Assembly: GCA_050732775.1 (NCBI GenBank)
Contig: JBOHRN010000009.1
Span: 23,672 to 87,671, forward strand
DNA: 64,000 nt
Reading direction: 5' to 3'
Origin: JBOHRN01 sp050732775
GTDB taxonomy: Bacteria; Gemmatimonadota; Gemmatimonadetes; Longimicrobiales; Longimicrobiaceae
Made by a program: the position numbers and the translations under genes
Shown: positions 52,267 to 60,615 of the stretch, piece after piece
Position numbering within the stretch: the stretch's first letter is position 1
How the letters are laid out: the number at the start of each line of letters is the position of its first letter
Notes under the pieces: generated by a model
Database searches by the model: none
Told to the model about the DNA's origin: nothing
What the model saw: only the letters and a program-made list of their open reading frames with translations

Positions 52267-53082
52267 TTGGGCTGTGTACTAGCCATTGCTAACCAGAAGG
52301 GCGGGGTCGGTAAGACGACCACCGCTATCAACCTCGGCGCCTGTCTGGCGGTAGCCGAGCGTAGAACCCTGGTTATCGACACCGATCCCCAAGGGAACGC
52401 CACCAGTGGGCTCGGTATCGACAAGGAGGTGGAGACGTCGGTCTACGACGTGCTGGTGAACGAAACGCCGGTTGGAGACGCCGTGCGCCGGCGGGTACAC
52501 TTTCCCTACCTGGACGTGGTGCCGGCCAGCCGGGATTTGGTGGGCTCGGAAGTGGAGCTAGTCTCGCGCCCCGACCGCGAGACCATCCTGCGCCGTGCTC
52601 TGGAGGAGGTAAGGGACGAGTACGAGTATATCCTGATCGATTCCCCGCCCTCTTTGGGGCTGTTGACACTGAACACTCTCTCGGCCGCCGACGCCGTGCT
52701 CATCCCCATCCAGTGCGAATTCTACGCCCTGGAAGGGCTCTCCCAGCTCCTGAACACGGTCAGGGCGGTGCAGCGCAACCTCAACCCCACGCTCCAGATC
52801 GAGGGGGTACTGCTGACTATGTTCGACCGCCGGCTCAACCTCTCGAACCAGGTGGCCGACGAGGCGCGCGAGTACTTTGGAGCCAAGGTGTACCGGACCA
52901 CCATCCCCCGAAACGTCCGGCTCGCCGAGGCGCCGGGTTTCGGCAAGCCGATCGTGCTGTACGATATCCTCTCGGCGGGGGCAAAAAGCTATCTGGCCCT
53001 GGCGCGCGAGGTGATCGCCCGGGGGCGGACCCCCGCACCGGCTACGCCCGAGCCCGTGTCCGGGTCGCTGGAGGAGGGGTAG
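52267..53082 (+). CDS. parA: Chromosome partitioning ATPase ParA
   Basis: A 271-residue deviant Walker-A ATPase that drives origin segregation. Motifs are IANQKGGVGKTTTAINLG at residues 7-24, DTDPQGNATSGLGIDKEV, and IDSPPSLGLLTLNTLSAADA near residue 120. The start must be TTG at 52267: an in-frame TAA lies six bases upstream, and no ATG or GTG codon exists before the Walker motif. parB follows after one base. Confidence 0.96.
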   Translation: MGCVLAIANQKGGVGKTTTAINLGACLAVAERRTLVIDTDPQGNATSGLGIDKEVETSVYDVLVNETPVGDAVRRRVHFPYLDVVPASRDLVGSEVELVSRPDRETILRRALEEVRDEYEYILIDSPPSLGLLTLNTLSAADAVLIPIQCEFYALEGLSQLLNTVRAVQRNLNPTLQIEGVLLTMFDRRLNLSNQVADEAREYFGAKVYRTTIPRNVRLAEAPGFGKPIVLYDILSAGAKSYLALAREVIARGRTPAPATPEPVSGSLEEG

Positions 53083-53083
53083 G

Positions 53084-53956
53084 GTGACCGCCAGGCCCAG
53101 ACTCGGAAAAGGGTTGAGCGCCCTGCTCGGAGAGTACGCCGACGATTTGGAGCCGTCCGTGGCCGACGCCCGCCAGCTGGCGGTGGATCGCGTCTCCTCC
53201 AACCCCTTCCAGCCGCGCCGGGAGTTCCCCGACGAGCAGTTCGAGGAGCTCAAGGAGTCGATACGGGAGAACGGGCTCCTGCAGCCGCTGGTGGTGAGGC
53301 CCGCGGGCGCCGGGTGGGAGCTGGTGGCAGGCGAGCGCCGGCTGAGGGCGGTCCGCTCGCTGGGGTGGAGCGAGGTGCTCGCCGTGATCCGGGAGCTCGA
53401 CGACCGCGCCATGTTGGTGCTGGCCATGGTGGAAAACGTGCAGCGCGAGAACTTGTCGCCGCTGGAGGAGGCCGCCGGGTACCAGCGGCTCACCGCGGAG
53501 TTCGGCTTGACCCAACACGAAGTGGCCGAAAGTGTCGGCCGCGACCGCTCGACCGTGGCCAACCTCTTGCGGCTCCTGCAACTTCCGCTCTCGGTGCAGC
53601 GGCTGGTAGACGCGAAGGCGCTATCCATGGGCCACGCCCGCGCCCTGCTCGGGCTGGGCTCCAAGCGCGAGATGGCTGGCCTGGCCAGGGAGGCGGCGGA
53701 AGGCGGGTGGTCGGTGCGCACGGTCGAGGAGCGGGTCCGGAGGCGGCGCGGCGGGGCGCCCGCCCGCCCTTCACAGGCGCGCACGGGCGGGGGTGGTACT
53801 CCACACCTGCGTCGGATTGAGGAGGAGCTACAGCGGAGCTTCGGAACCAGGGTGCGCATCCGTCTTTCGGGCCCGGAGCGGGGCAAGGTCGAGGTTCCCT
53901 TCCGGGACGCGGAGGACTTCGAGCGGGTTATGGCACTCCTGGGGGTGGAGAGTTAG
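53084..53956 (+). CDS. parB: Chromosome partitioning protein ParB
   Basis: A 290-residue ParB. The N-terminal ParA-stimulating motif is RPRLGKGLSALLGEY. The CTPase and parS-loading motif is VAGERRLRAVRSLGW, with MVENVQRENLSPLEEA. The helix-turn-helix is GLTQHEVAESVGRDRSTVAN. A Gly/Arg-rich linker and a dimerisation domain end the protein. It begins with GTG. It should bind the two parS sites in this window. Confidence 0.97.
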   Translation: MTARPRLGKGLSALLGEYADDLEPSVADARQLAVDRVSSNPFQPRREFPDEQFEELKESIRENGLLQPLVVRPAGAGWELVAGERRLRAVRSLGWSEVLAVIRELDDRAMLVLAMVENVQRENLSPLEEAAGYQRLTAEFGLTQHEVAESVGRDRSTVANLLRLLQLPLSVQRLVDAKALSMGHARALLGLGSKREMAGLAREAAEGGWSVRTVEERVRRRRGGAPARPSQARTGGGGTPHLRRIEEELQRSFGTRVRIRLSGPERGKVEVPFRDAEDFERVMALLGVES

Positions 53957-53958
53957 GG

Positions 53959-54738
53959 GTGGCGCCGGACGACCGCCGGCTTACCGTGATGCTGATCCCC
54001 GAGGGGGGGAGTGGCCGGTCTACCCGCACCCTCCGCGTCCCCTACCGGCGCGTCAAAGTTATTGCCGCGGTCGCTGTCGCGGCAGTCCTGCTGTGGGTGT
54101 TGTCGGTGGGTTCGTGGTGGTACGTATCGGTCCAAGCCGCCCGCCTCCCCGGCATGAAGCGGAGCGTCGAGCGACTGGAGGCGGAGAACCGCCAAGTCGC
54201 CGTCCTGTCGGAGGCACTGGCCCGGCTGGAGTTACAGTACGAGCAGGTGCGGGGGATGTTGGGGGCCGGCCGCTCGCGCGAGAACCGCGCGCTCTGGCTC
54301 CCCCCGGCCGGAGAGGGAGCAGCTGCCGAGCCGGTGGCCGACACCGCCGCCGCCTCGCTGCCTACGTCGTGGCCGCTGGTCCAGAGCGGTTTTGTGACTC
54401 GCGAGCACTTGGGCGAGTTCCGCGGGCGCCATCCGGGAATGGACATTGCCGTATCTGAAGGATCGTATATCCGCGCCTCGGGAGCGGGCCGGGTGATGGA
54501 GGCGGGAGAAGACCCGGTATACGGCCGCTTTGTCCGCCTCGATCATGGCCAGGGGTACGAAACTCTCTACGCTCACGCTGCGGAGCTGTTCGTCGAACCG
54601 GGCGGTTGGGTAGGTAGGCACGAGGTCATCGCCCTGAGCGGTAGTACCGGCACCTCGACCGCGCCGCACCTGCATTTCGAGGTAATCCGGGAGGGCGAGC
54701 CGGTAGATCCCAGAACGGTGGTGCGGCCGCCGGGATGA
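53959..54738 (+). CDS. M23 family peptidoglycan endopeptidase
   Basis: A 259-residue membrane-anchored metallopeptidase. One transmembrane helix (VKVIAAVAVAAVLLWVLSVG) near residue 35 is followed by a coiled coil (SVERLEAENRQVAVLSEALA) and the LytM domain: the zinc ligands His and Asp in GRHPGMDIAV, AHAAEL and HLHFEV. It starts with GTG two bases after parB and is 59 bases ahead of a bactofilin gene. M23 enzymes paired with bactofilins shape cells in Helicobacter (Csd1 with CcmA); a similar role is likely. Confidence 0.9.
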   Translation: MAPDDRRLTVMLIPEGGSGRSTRTLRVPYRRVKVIAAVAVAAVLLWVLSVGSWWYVSVQAARLPGMKRSVERLEAENRQVAVLSEALARLELQYEQVRGMLGAGRSRENRALWLPPAGEGAAAEPVADTAAASLPTSWPLVQSGFVTREHLGEFRGRHPGMDIAVSEGSYIRASGAGRVMEAGEDPVYGRFVRLDHGQGYETLYAHAAELFVEPGGWVGRHEVIALSGSTGTSTAPHLHFEVIREGEPVDPRTVVRPPG

Positions 54739-54797
54739 GTAGCGTGATTGTGGGGAGCGCTGTCAGCAGGTAGCTTCTATCAACCCAGGAGGCAAAG

Positions 54798-55313
54798 ATG
54801 TCCATTTTCGGAGGTGCTTCAAAGGAGGGAGGTAGCCACATGGCACGAGACAAGGGGAGCCCAGCGTCGCGTTCTGCCCCGGGCGAGGGCGCCATTTCGA
54901 TCATCGGACCCGGCATGACCGTGACCGGTGACCTCGAGACCGAGGGCACCGTTCGCATCGAGGGGGTGGTAGAGGGTACGGTGCGGGCCGGCAAGGCGGT
55001 GGTGCTCGGCAAGGAGGGGAGGATCAAGGGCGACGTCTTCACCCAGGACGCGGTTATCGGCGGCCGCCTGCAAGGCACCCTAACCGCGGAGAGCCGGCTC
55101 GAGCTGCAGGCCACCTCGGTAATCGACGGCAGTGAGATACGGGCCCCCCTCAAGCATCTCAAGCTGGATGAGGGAGCCAGTTTCAACGGCCAGATCCAGA
55201 TGATCGAACCCGGCCACCAGCCCGGCCACCACGCCCGGCCCGGGTCCGAGCGGTCCAAAGCATCCACCAGAGCTGAGCACGCTGAAGCGCCGGAGGAAGC
55301 GGCGATGTCCTGA
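54798..55313 (+). CDS. Bactofilin
   Basis: A 171-residue cytoskeletal protein. The beta-helical core (about 30-135) shows the short repeats GPGMTVTGDLETEGTVRIEG, VEGTVRAGKAVVLGKEGRIK and GRLQGTLTAESRLELQATSV. Both tails are disordered. A clear AGGAGG site precedes the ATG at 54798. Bactofilins in Myxococcus scaffold ParABS; the parAB-M23-bactofilin order here fits such a link. Confidence 0.93.
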   Translation: MSIFGGASKEGGSHMARDKGSPASRSAPGEGAISIIGPGMTVTGDLETEGTVRIEGVVEGTVRAGKAVVLGKEGRIKGDVFTQDAVIGGRLQGTLTAESRLELQATSVIDGSEIRAPLKHLKLDEGASFNGQIQMIEPGHQPGHHARPGSERSKASTRAEHAEAPEEAAMS

Positions 55314-55318
55314 CAGAT

Positions 55319-55381
55319 TTTTCCACTCCCCACGGGACTTTCCCACACTTTTCCACAGAAGTTTTACACTAGCGTGGAAAA
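55319..55381. promoter_or_regulatory. Cluster of DnaA-box-like 9-mers between the bactofilin and Nif3 genes
   Basis: Four copies of a TTTTCCAC-like 9-mer lie in 63 bases: TTTTCCACT (55319-55327), TTTCCCACA (55339-55347), TTTTCCACA (55349-55357) and, on the other strand, TTTTCCACG (55373-55381). The first three start 20 and 10 bases apart, about two turns and one turn of helix. They resemble the DnaA-box consensus TTATNCACA with T for A at the third place. The gap is AT-richer than its surroundings. It could be a DnaA-regulated promoter or part of an origin; no DNA-unwinding element is obvious. Confidence 0.45.
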
Positions 55382-56152
55382 ATGGCCAGGCGTGGCTCCG
55401 TGAAGCTTTCCGAACTCAGCGAGTACCTCGACGGCTACCTCCGTGTCGCTGAAGTGCCGGATTATCCACCCGCCCTAAACGGGCTCCAGGTGGAAAACTC
55501 GGGCCGGGTCAGCCGGATCGCTGCCGCCGTCGATGCCACTCGGCGGACCATTGACGCCGCGGCCGAGCGTGGGGCCGACCTCCTGCTGGTGCACCACGGG
55601 CTCTTTTGGGACGGCAACCGGCCGGTCACCGGCCGCCGCTACCGGCGGCTCAAGCTGGCTTTTGACGCCGGATTGGCGGTGTACGCTTCTCACCTCCCCC
55701 TGGACGTCCATCCCGAGGTGGGCAACAACGCCGTGCTCGCGCGCGAACTGGGGATCGAGCCGGAGGGCCGTTTCGGAGAGTACCAGGGGTGCCCGTTGGG
55801 GGTGTGGGGCCGGTTGGAGACCGGGCGCGAGCAACTCACCTCGCGACTTGCAGAGCTGCTCGGAGGGCGCGTCAAGGTGGTGCCGGGTGGGCCGGAGCTC
55901 ATGCGCACGGTGGGGGTAATCACCGGCGGAGCCGGGGGAGAGGTCCGCGCCGCCCGGGAGGCCGGACTCGACGGCTTCATCACCGGCGAGGGCGCCCACC
56001 ACCACTACTTCGACGCCGAGGAAGACGGAGTCAACCTTTTTCTCGGCGGCCACTACGCCACCGAAGTGTGGGGGGTCAAGCGGCTGGCTGCCCACCTGGA
56101 GGAGGAGTTTGGTCTTCCCTGGAGCTTTCTCGACTTTCCGACCGGACTGTAG
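55382..56152 (+). CDS. Nif3-like dinuclear metal-centre protein (DUF34)
   Basis: A 256-residue protein of the Nif3/YbgI/DUF34 family, a widespread protein proposed to be a metal-dependent hydrolase. Metal ligands lie in LLLVHHGLFWDG, SHLPLDVHPEVGNN and GEGAHHHYFDAEEDGVNLFL followed by GGHYATEVWG. The length is that of the short, single-domain form without the PII insert. The ATG at 55382 immediately follows the DnaA-box-like cluster. Confidence 0.92.
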   Translation: MARRGSVKLSELSEYLDGYLRVAEVPDYPPALNGLQVENSGRVSRIAAAVDATRRTIDAAAERGADLLLVHHGLFWDGNRPVTGRRYRRLKLAFDAGLAVYASHLPLDVHPEVGNNAVLARELGIEPEGRFGEYQGCPLGVWGRLETGREQLTSRLAELLGGRVKVVPGGPELMRTVGVITGGAGGEVRAAREAGLDGFITGEGAHHHYFDAEEDGVNLFLGGHYATEVWGVKRLAAHLEEEFGLPWSFLDFPTGL

Positions 56153-56183
56153 GAGCGGCGCGATCGACGGTGGGGAGGCGGTG

Positions 56184-56221
56184 CCCGGATGGAGGGTTGC
56201 CATCCCGGGAGCTGATCAGCT
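56184..56221. repeat. Inverted repeats in the gap between convergent genes
   Basis: CCCGGATGG at 56184-56192 pairs with CCATCCCGGG at 56200-56209 (one bulge), and AGCTGATCAGCT at 56210-56221 is a perfect 12-base palindrome. They lie after the Nif3 stop and may help end transcription. Confidence 0.4.
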
Positions 56222-56228
56222 AAAGCTT

Positions 56229-56257
56229 GCCGTGGCCGGGGTTTACCCCTCCACGGC
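56229..56257. terminator. Probable bidirectional terminator hairpin
   Basis: GCCGTGG and CCACGGC enclose GGGG-TTTA-CCCC, giving a strong hairpin at the end of the minus-strand zinc-ribbon gene; the loop holds its TAA stop. On the minus strand AAGCTTTAGC follows, so T content is modest. Confidence 0.55.
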
Positions 56258-56929
56258 TTGGCGGGCGTGCTCTCGCATGCGCTCGAGCCCGCTCCGGTGG
56301 CGCTGATACTCGGGCCGGACCGAGGCGATCTGGTCGGGGTAGGCGTCGAGAAAAGCCCGGTAGCTGGCGCGGGCCCCAGCGTAGTCGCCCATCATCTCGG
56401 CCGACTCTCCGGCCACGAAAAGCCCAAACAGATGGTAAGGGTGCGCAGCCAGGATGGTGTCGGCTTGGGCGAGGGCGGTGCCCGGATCGCCCGCCAGTTG
56501 GAGCAGAACCGCGTGGTGGTAGCGCAGGTAGGCGTCGCGCTCCGCCGCCGGCACGCGCTGATGCGCCGCGATCGCCATGGGCAGGAAGGCGCGGACCTCG
56601 GCCGTGTCACTGGAGGTGGCGTGGTCCATCACCCGGTTGAAGAGACGTTCGGCCGCCTCTTCCGCGCTCATGCGCGACAGGTCTACGGAACCGGCGTCTC
56701 CCGAGGGTGTGAAAGTGGTCTCGCTGCCGGTCTCGCCGCCCCTGCCGAGGAAGCTCAGAGTGAGCACCACCGCGAGGGCGAGCGCCGCTGCGCCGGCCAC
56801 CGCCCAGGGGAGCCAGGAGGGGCGCCGCGAGCCCTCTCCCGCGCCGTTCAGGGCGCCGCCGCACTGGCTACAGAAGCTGGCGCCGGGGGCGAGGCCGGCT
56901 CCGCAGCGAGAGCAGTAGCGTTGGGGCAA
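56243..56929 (-). CDS. Zinc-ribbon and single-pass membrane protein
   Basis: A 228-residue protein. A four-cysteine zinc ribbon (YCSRCGAGLAPGASFCSQCG, residues 5-24) is followed by one membrane helix (AVAGAAALALAVVLTLSFLG) and an extracytoplasmic TPR-like helical domain with ALAQADTILAAHPYHLFGLF. The start is TTG at 56929, eight bases after the cupin gene; no ATG is available. Function is unknown. Confidence 0.72.
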   Translation of the reverse strand: MPQRYCSRCGAGLAPGASFCSQCGGALNGAGEGSRRPSWLPWAVAGAAALALAVVLTLSFLGRGGETGSETTFTPSGDAGSVDLSRMSAEEAAERLFNRVMDHATSSDTAEVRAFLPMAIAAHQRVPAAERDAYLRYHHAVLLQLAGDPGTALAQADTILAAHPYHLFGLFVAGESAEMMGDYAGARASYRAFLDAYPDQIASVRPEYQRHRSGLERMREHARQAVEG

Positions 56930-56936
56930 GGAAAGG

Positions 56937-57293
56937 TCAGCCGGTCAGGGTGAGCAGCACCACGCTCTCCTCCAGAGCGGTGATGTCGTGAGCGTCGCCC
57001 GGCCCGAAGAAGAGGAGTTCGCCACCGCTTAGCTCGTGCTCTCCCCTGTCGGCCCGGTAGCGCAGGTGGCCTTCGAGCAGGTGGATGGTCATGGGCCCGT
57101 GGGCCTGATGGGTGCCCACCACGTTACCCTTGGCCATCGCCGTGAGGACTATCCGCAGACCGCCTGACTTGGCTAGGGTGCGCCCGGAACGCCCGCTGCG
57201 CGCGTACCCCTCTTCGCGGCGCAGGCCAGCCACCTGCTCCCTCAACTCGAAGGTGAGCATGGGCCCGGTGAGAGATCGGCTTAGGGACGACAT
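56937..57293 (-). CDS. Cupin-domain protein
   Basis: A 118-residue small cupin: IVLTAMAKGNVVGTHQAHGP (metal-binding His) and the second motif LSGGELLFFGPGDAHDITAL fit the conserved beta barrel. Members act as sensors or isomerases; the ligand is unknown. The ATG at 57293 is used; an upstream in-frame start adds 22 residues. Confidence 0.82.
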   Translation of the reverse strand: MSSLSRSLTGPMLTFELREQVAGLRREEGYARSGRSGRTLAKSGGLRIVLTAMAKGNVVGTHQAHGPMTIHLLEGHLRYRADRGEHELSGGELLFFGPGDAHDITALEESVVLLTLTG

Positions 57294-57371
57294 GGTAATC
57301 TTCTGGTTCGGGTGGTCGCGCTGCGGGGTGATGGTGGCTTCCCGGGGTCTGGATGGCAAGGGCGGGCGAGC

Positions 57372-58670
57372 TCACAGCACCCGGCTCGCCAGCACGGCCG
57401 CGCTTTCCTTGGCGCGCCCCCACCTTCCCCGGCGCCGAAACGACTCCAACTCCAATTCACTGGCGTACTCCAGATCCTGCCGGAACACCTCCTCCGCGAA
57501 GGTCCCGATCTCCCGGTCGTGGATCATCAGCATGACTTCGTCGTTGAGGGCGAGCGAGCGGTTATCGAAGTTCATGGAGCCGACCATGGTCCATACTCCG
57601 TCGGCCACCACGGTCTTGGCGTGCATCATGGTGGGGCGGTATTCGTAAAGGCGAACGCCGCCGGCGAGCAGCTCTTCGTAGTGGGCGCGGGCGGCGTACC
57701 AGGTGGAAGCTCTGTCGGTGTTAACGCCAGGAGTGAGCACGCGCACGTCCACCCCGCGCCCAGCGGCGTCTTGGAGGAAGCGCCGGAAGTCGTTGTCCGG
57801 GACGAAGTAAGCGCTGGTGATGTAGAGCGAGCGGCGGGCCCCGACGATGGTCAAGGCGAAGAGCCGCTCGGCGTCGGTACTGCCCAGCGTGGGGGCGGTA
57901 TGAACCAGTCCGGCGATGCGCGGGCCGCGACCCTCCACGCCGGCGTGGGGAAACGGTTTTTCGCCCACCAGCAACTCCCGCCTGGCTTCGGCCCAGTTGG
58001 AGGCGAAGGCGGTTTGAAGCTGGAGAACCGCCGGTCCCTCCACCCGCACGCTGGTATCGCGCCACTCACCCTCGCGCCGCCCTTCGCCCTGCCACAGATC
58101 GTCGATGCCAAAGCCGCCGGTGTAGCCCACACGGCCGTCGATCACCACCGCGCGCACGTGGCTGCGCTGTTGGAATTTGTACAGATTTCTCCAGCGCGGC
58201 GGCCGAAAGCAACACACCTCGACCCCGGCCGCGCGTAGCTCGTCGAGGTAGCCGCCCTCTACCGCGCAGCCGAAGTAGTCGTAAAGGAAGAGCACGCGCA
58301 CCCCGGCGCGGGCGCGCCCGGCCAGTGCCTCTCCCATCCGGTCGGCCAGCTTGCCCGGCCGGAACCAGTAGACGTGCCAGGTGATCAGTTCTCGGGCGCG
58401 TGCGAGGTCTTCCCACAGATGGGGAAAAACCTTGCCGTTGAGCAGCATCTCGACTTGGTTGCCCGGCTGCAGGGAGGTGTTGACGTGTAGCTCGATGTCG
58501 CGGCGAAAGTCGGGGTCCGCGATGACCGCCGTGGCCGCGCCATCCTTGCCGTTGAGAACCCGAACGCGGGCCAGGGGGGTGCCGCGGGTGAGGTACTGGA
58601 GCCCAGCGTAAGCGAAGGCGCCGAGCGGGAGCAGGACCACGACCAGCAGGGTGATCCAGAACAGTGTCAT
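57372..58670 (-). CDS. Phospholipase D / cardiolipin synthase-family protein
   Basis: A 432-residue membrane-anchored PLD-superfamily enzyme. An N-terminal helix (MTLFWITLLVVVLLPLGAFA) is followed by two PLD domains. The second HKD motif is canonical, MMHAKTVVADG with VGSMNFDNRS. The first reads SHVRAVVIDGRVGYTGGFG, with Arg in place of Lys. Cardiolipin synthases of this type join or transfer phosphatidyl groups. The enzyme may be active despite the Lys/Arg change, or use a different reaction. Confidence 0.88.
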   Translation of the reverse strand: MTLFWITLLVVVLLPLGAFAYAGLQYLTRGTPLARVRVLNGKDGAATAVIADPDFRRDIELHVNTSLQPGNQVEMLLNGKVFPHLWEDLARARELITWHVYWFRPGKLADRMGEALAGRARAGVRVLFLYDYFGCAVEGGYLDELRAAGVEVCCFRPPRWRNLYKFQQRSHVRAVVIDGRVGYTGGFGIDDLWQGEGRREGEWRDTSVRVEGPAVLQLQTAFASNWAEARRELLVGEKPFPHAGVEGRGPRIAGLVHTAPTLGSTDAERLFALTIVGARRSLYITSAYFVPDNDFRRFLQDAAGRGVDVRVLTPGVNTDRASTWYAARAHYEELLAGGVRLYEYRPTMMHAKTVVADGVWTMVGSMNFDNRSLALNDEVMLMIHDREIGTFAEEVFRQDLEYASELELESFRRRGRWGRAKESAAVLASRVL

Positions 58671-58744
58671 GGCACCGGCTTCTTAGCGGGGGAGGTCTGC
58701 CGGAGGGTGCGACCGCCCGGAGGGGGGCGCCCTGCCCCCTTGGT

Positions 58745-59878
58745 TCACGCCCCCGCCCGGTCCGCGGTCACCAGATTTCCGTCCCGCACCACGCCGATGG
58801 TAACTTCTTTGCCCACCACGTCGCCGTTCTCGTCGAAGGTGATGGTTCCCGACACGCCCTCGAATGGGTCAGTCGAGCGGCCCACCGTCTCCAGGTAGTC
58901 GCGGATGGCGCCCCGTCCGCTCCCGGCCTCGCGGATGGCGCGCGCCAGTAGGTAAAGGGCGTCGTAGGTCATGGCGCCCCGGTGGTCGGGGAGCTCTCCG
59001 TGCAGCTCCTGGTAGGCGGCCACGAAGCGGCGGGCCTCCTGGCTGGAACCGTCGGGTAGGAAGGCCGAACTGATGAAGACCCCCTCGGCTATCTCTCCCG
59101 CATCCTTGAGTCCGGTGAGCCCGTCCGCCCCCAGCACTGGCCCGGTGTAGCCGAGCCTCCGCGCGGCCCGGATGATCTTCTCGGCTCCATCGGCCTGGCC
59201 CGCGATCATGAGCGCCCGCATCCCCCTCTGCATCGCCCGGATGATGAAGGGGTCCACGGCACTGTCGGAGTCGATGACCTCGTTCAGGTACGGGCTCCAC
59301 GAAACTAACCGGCTGCCGTCGGCCCGGAACGCCTCGGCAAAGGTCCGCATGACCCCGCGGCCGTAGGCGTCGTTGGTGTACATGACCGCCACCTGGCTGC
59401 GGCCCAGCACGTCGCGCGTCCACTCGGCCAGGGCCGGGCTGTGCTCCAAGTCGCTCGGGCAGACACGGAAGGTCCACGGTCCTGCTTCGGTGACCTCGGG
59501 GCTACTGGAGGCGGGTGAGACCGCGGCGAGCCCGTCCCCGGTGTTGTAGACGCGGGCCGCGGCCAGGGTGGTCCCAGAGGTAATGTGGCCTATCACCGCC
59601 ACCACCCGCGAGTCGTCGCGCAGCTCGGCGGCTACCTCGATGGCCATTTCGGGGTCGGCTTGGTCGTCCTTGAAGACCAGCTCGATGGCGCGGCCACGGA
59701 CGCCGCCGTCGCGGTTGATCTCTTCGGCCGCCATCTCGGCTGCGAGTCGCATGGACCTTCCGTTGGACTGCTGCAGGGGTCCCGCCACGCCGATCTGGAT
59801 CGGTTCTCCGCCGGAGCCGCATGCGGCGAGAAAAAGGAGTAGCGCCGATGTCCATGCGGGCCTTGCGCGAGCCATCAT
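58745..59878 (-). CDS. Orphan branched-chain amino acid-type ABC binding lipoprotein
   Basis: A 377-residue substrate-binding protein (type I periplasmic fold, LivJ-like). A lipoprotein signal ends in LFLAAC, and the core shows IQIGVAGPLQQSNGRSMRLA, AVIGHITSGTTLAAARVYNT and VAVMYTNDAYGRGVMRTFAE. The ligand could be an amino acid, a small amide or a signal molecule. No permease or ATPase genes are nearby, so it is an orphan in this window. Its ATG overlaps the upstream stop (ATGA). Confidence 0.88.
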   Translation of the reverse strand: MMARARPAWTSALLLFLAACGSGGEPIQIGVAGPLQQSNGRSMRLAAEMAAEEINRDGGVRGRAIELVFKDDQADPEMAIEVAAELRDDSRVVAVIGHITSGTTLAAARVYNTGDGLAAVSPASSSPEVTEAGPWTFRVCPSDLEHSPALAEWTRDVLGRSQVAVMYTNDAYGRGVMRTFAEAFRADGSRLVSWSPYLNEVIDSDSAVDPFIIRAMQRGMRALMIAGQADGAEKIIRAARRLGYTGPVLGADGLTGLKDAGEIAEGVFISSAFLPDGSSQEARRFVAAYQELHGELPDHRGAMTYDALYLLARAIREAGSGRGAIRDYLETVGRSTDPFEGVSGTITFDENGDVVGKEVTIGVVRDGNLVTADRAGA

Positions 59879-60516
59879 CGAGCGTCTCCCTCCAGCCGGT
59901 CCACGGATAGGTCGGTGAACTCGAGTTGCAGCCGGTGGTTGACGCGAAAACCGGAGACGCCGTCGGTGTTGAGCTCAGAGAGCCGCGGCAGTGCGGTTAC
60001 CTCGGCGCCGTTGACCAGGAAAACAACACTGCCGGAGCGCGACTCCACGGCCAGCTGGTTCACCGCCGGGGAGTCCGGCCCCGGCCGCCGGATGGCATCG
60101 TGCGCGGTCCATTCGCGCAGTGTATGGGTCTCGTTCCCGGCCCTGTGCTTGATCAGAAAGCGGCCGTCCTGGCGGATCAGGAAGTAGAGGTAATCCTGGT
60201 CGGGTCCCTCCAGTTCACGGCCGCCCACGAAGAGACCGTACCCTTCGGGGTGGTGGCCCGGGGCGCGCTGGGTGAAGGTGCTGCTTAGCCGGTAAAGCCC
60301 CTGGGCGCTTACTCCGGGGTGGTAAAAGATGCCGGACGGCCCCAGGGATACCCGGTAACCGCTCTCTTCCTGTGTAATTCGTACCTCGGCCACCGGGGCG
60401 TCTGGCCGGTCGAGCCGCATCTGCCACCCCCCGGGCAGGGTGGGGAGGGGTTCCTGAGCCGCCAAGGGGGCGGCGAGCGCGGCATAGAGCAGGCCCGCGA
60501 GAGTCAAAGGTTTCAT
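59875..60516 (-). CDS. Secreted beta-sandwich protein, DUF1080-like
   Basis: A 213-residue exported protein: signal peptide MKPLTLAGLLYAALAAPLAA, then a beta-rich domain with YLYFLIRQDGRFLIKHRAGN and NQLAVESRSGSVVFLVNGAE. This fits the concanavalin-like (DUF1080-type) fold found in 3-keto-disaccharide hydrolases and carbohydrate-binding modules. It is translationally coupled to the orphan ABC binding protein by ATGA. A ligand or substrate is unknown. Confidence 0.65.
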   Translation of the reverse strand: MKPLTLAGLLYAALAAPLAAQEPLPTLPGGWQMRLDRPDAPVAEVRITQEESGYRVSLGPSGIFYHPGVSAQGLYRLSSTFTQRAPGHHPEGYGLFVGGRELEGPDQDYLYFLIRQDGRFLIKHRAGNETHTLREWTAHDAIRRPGPDSPAVNQLAVESRSGSVVFLVNGAEVTALPRLSELNTDGVSGFRVNHRLQLEFTDLSVDRLEGDAR

Positions 60517-60538
60517 AGCGGTTCCTCGTCGGTTGCGG

Positions 60539-60554
60539 CGGACGCGAGCGTCCG
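60539..60554. terminator. Hairpin after the ATP-grasp gene
   Basis: CGGACG and CGTCCG enclose CGAG, about 60 bases after the stop of the ATP-grasp gene on the minus strand. There is no T-run, so it may be only a weak terminator. Confidence 0.3.
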
Positions 60555-60615
60555 GTCTCGGCCGACAAAGTACCTTGCATTCACCCGCTAGTAAAGGCCG
60601 CCAACCCTCACACCC

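Noticed and set aside
58671..58744. Terminator in the gap before the PLD gene
   Set aside because: G and C runs can pair, but there is no T-tract and the stem is poorly defined.
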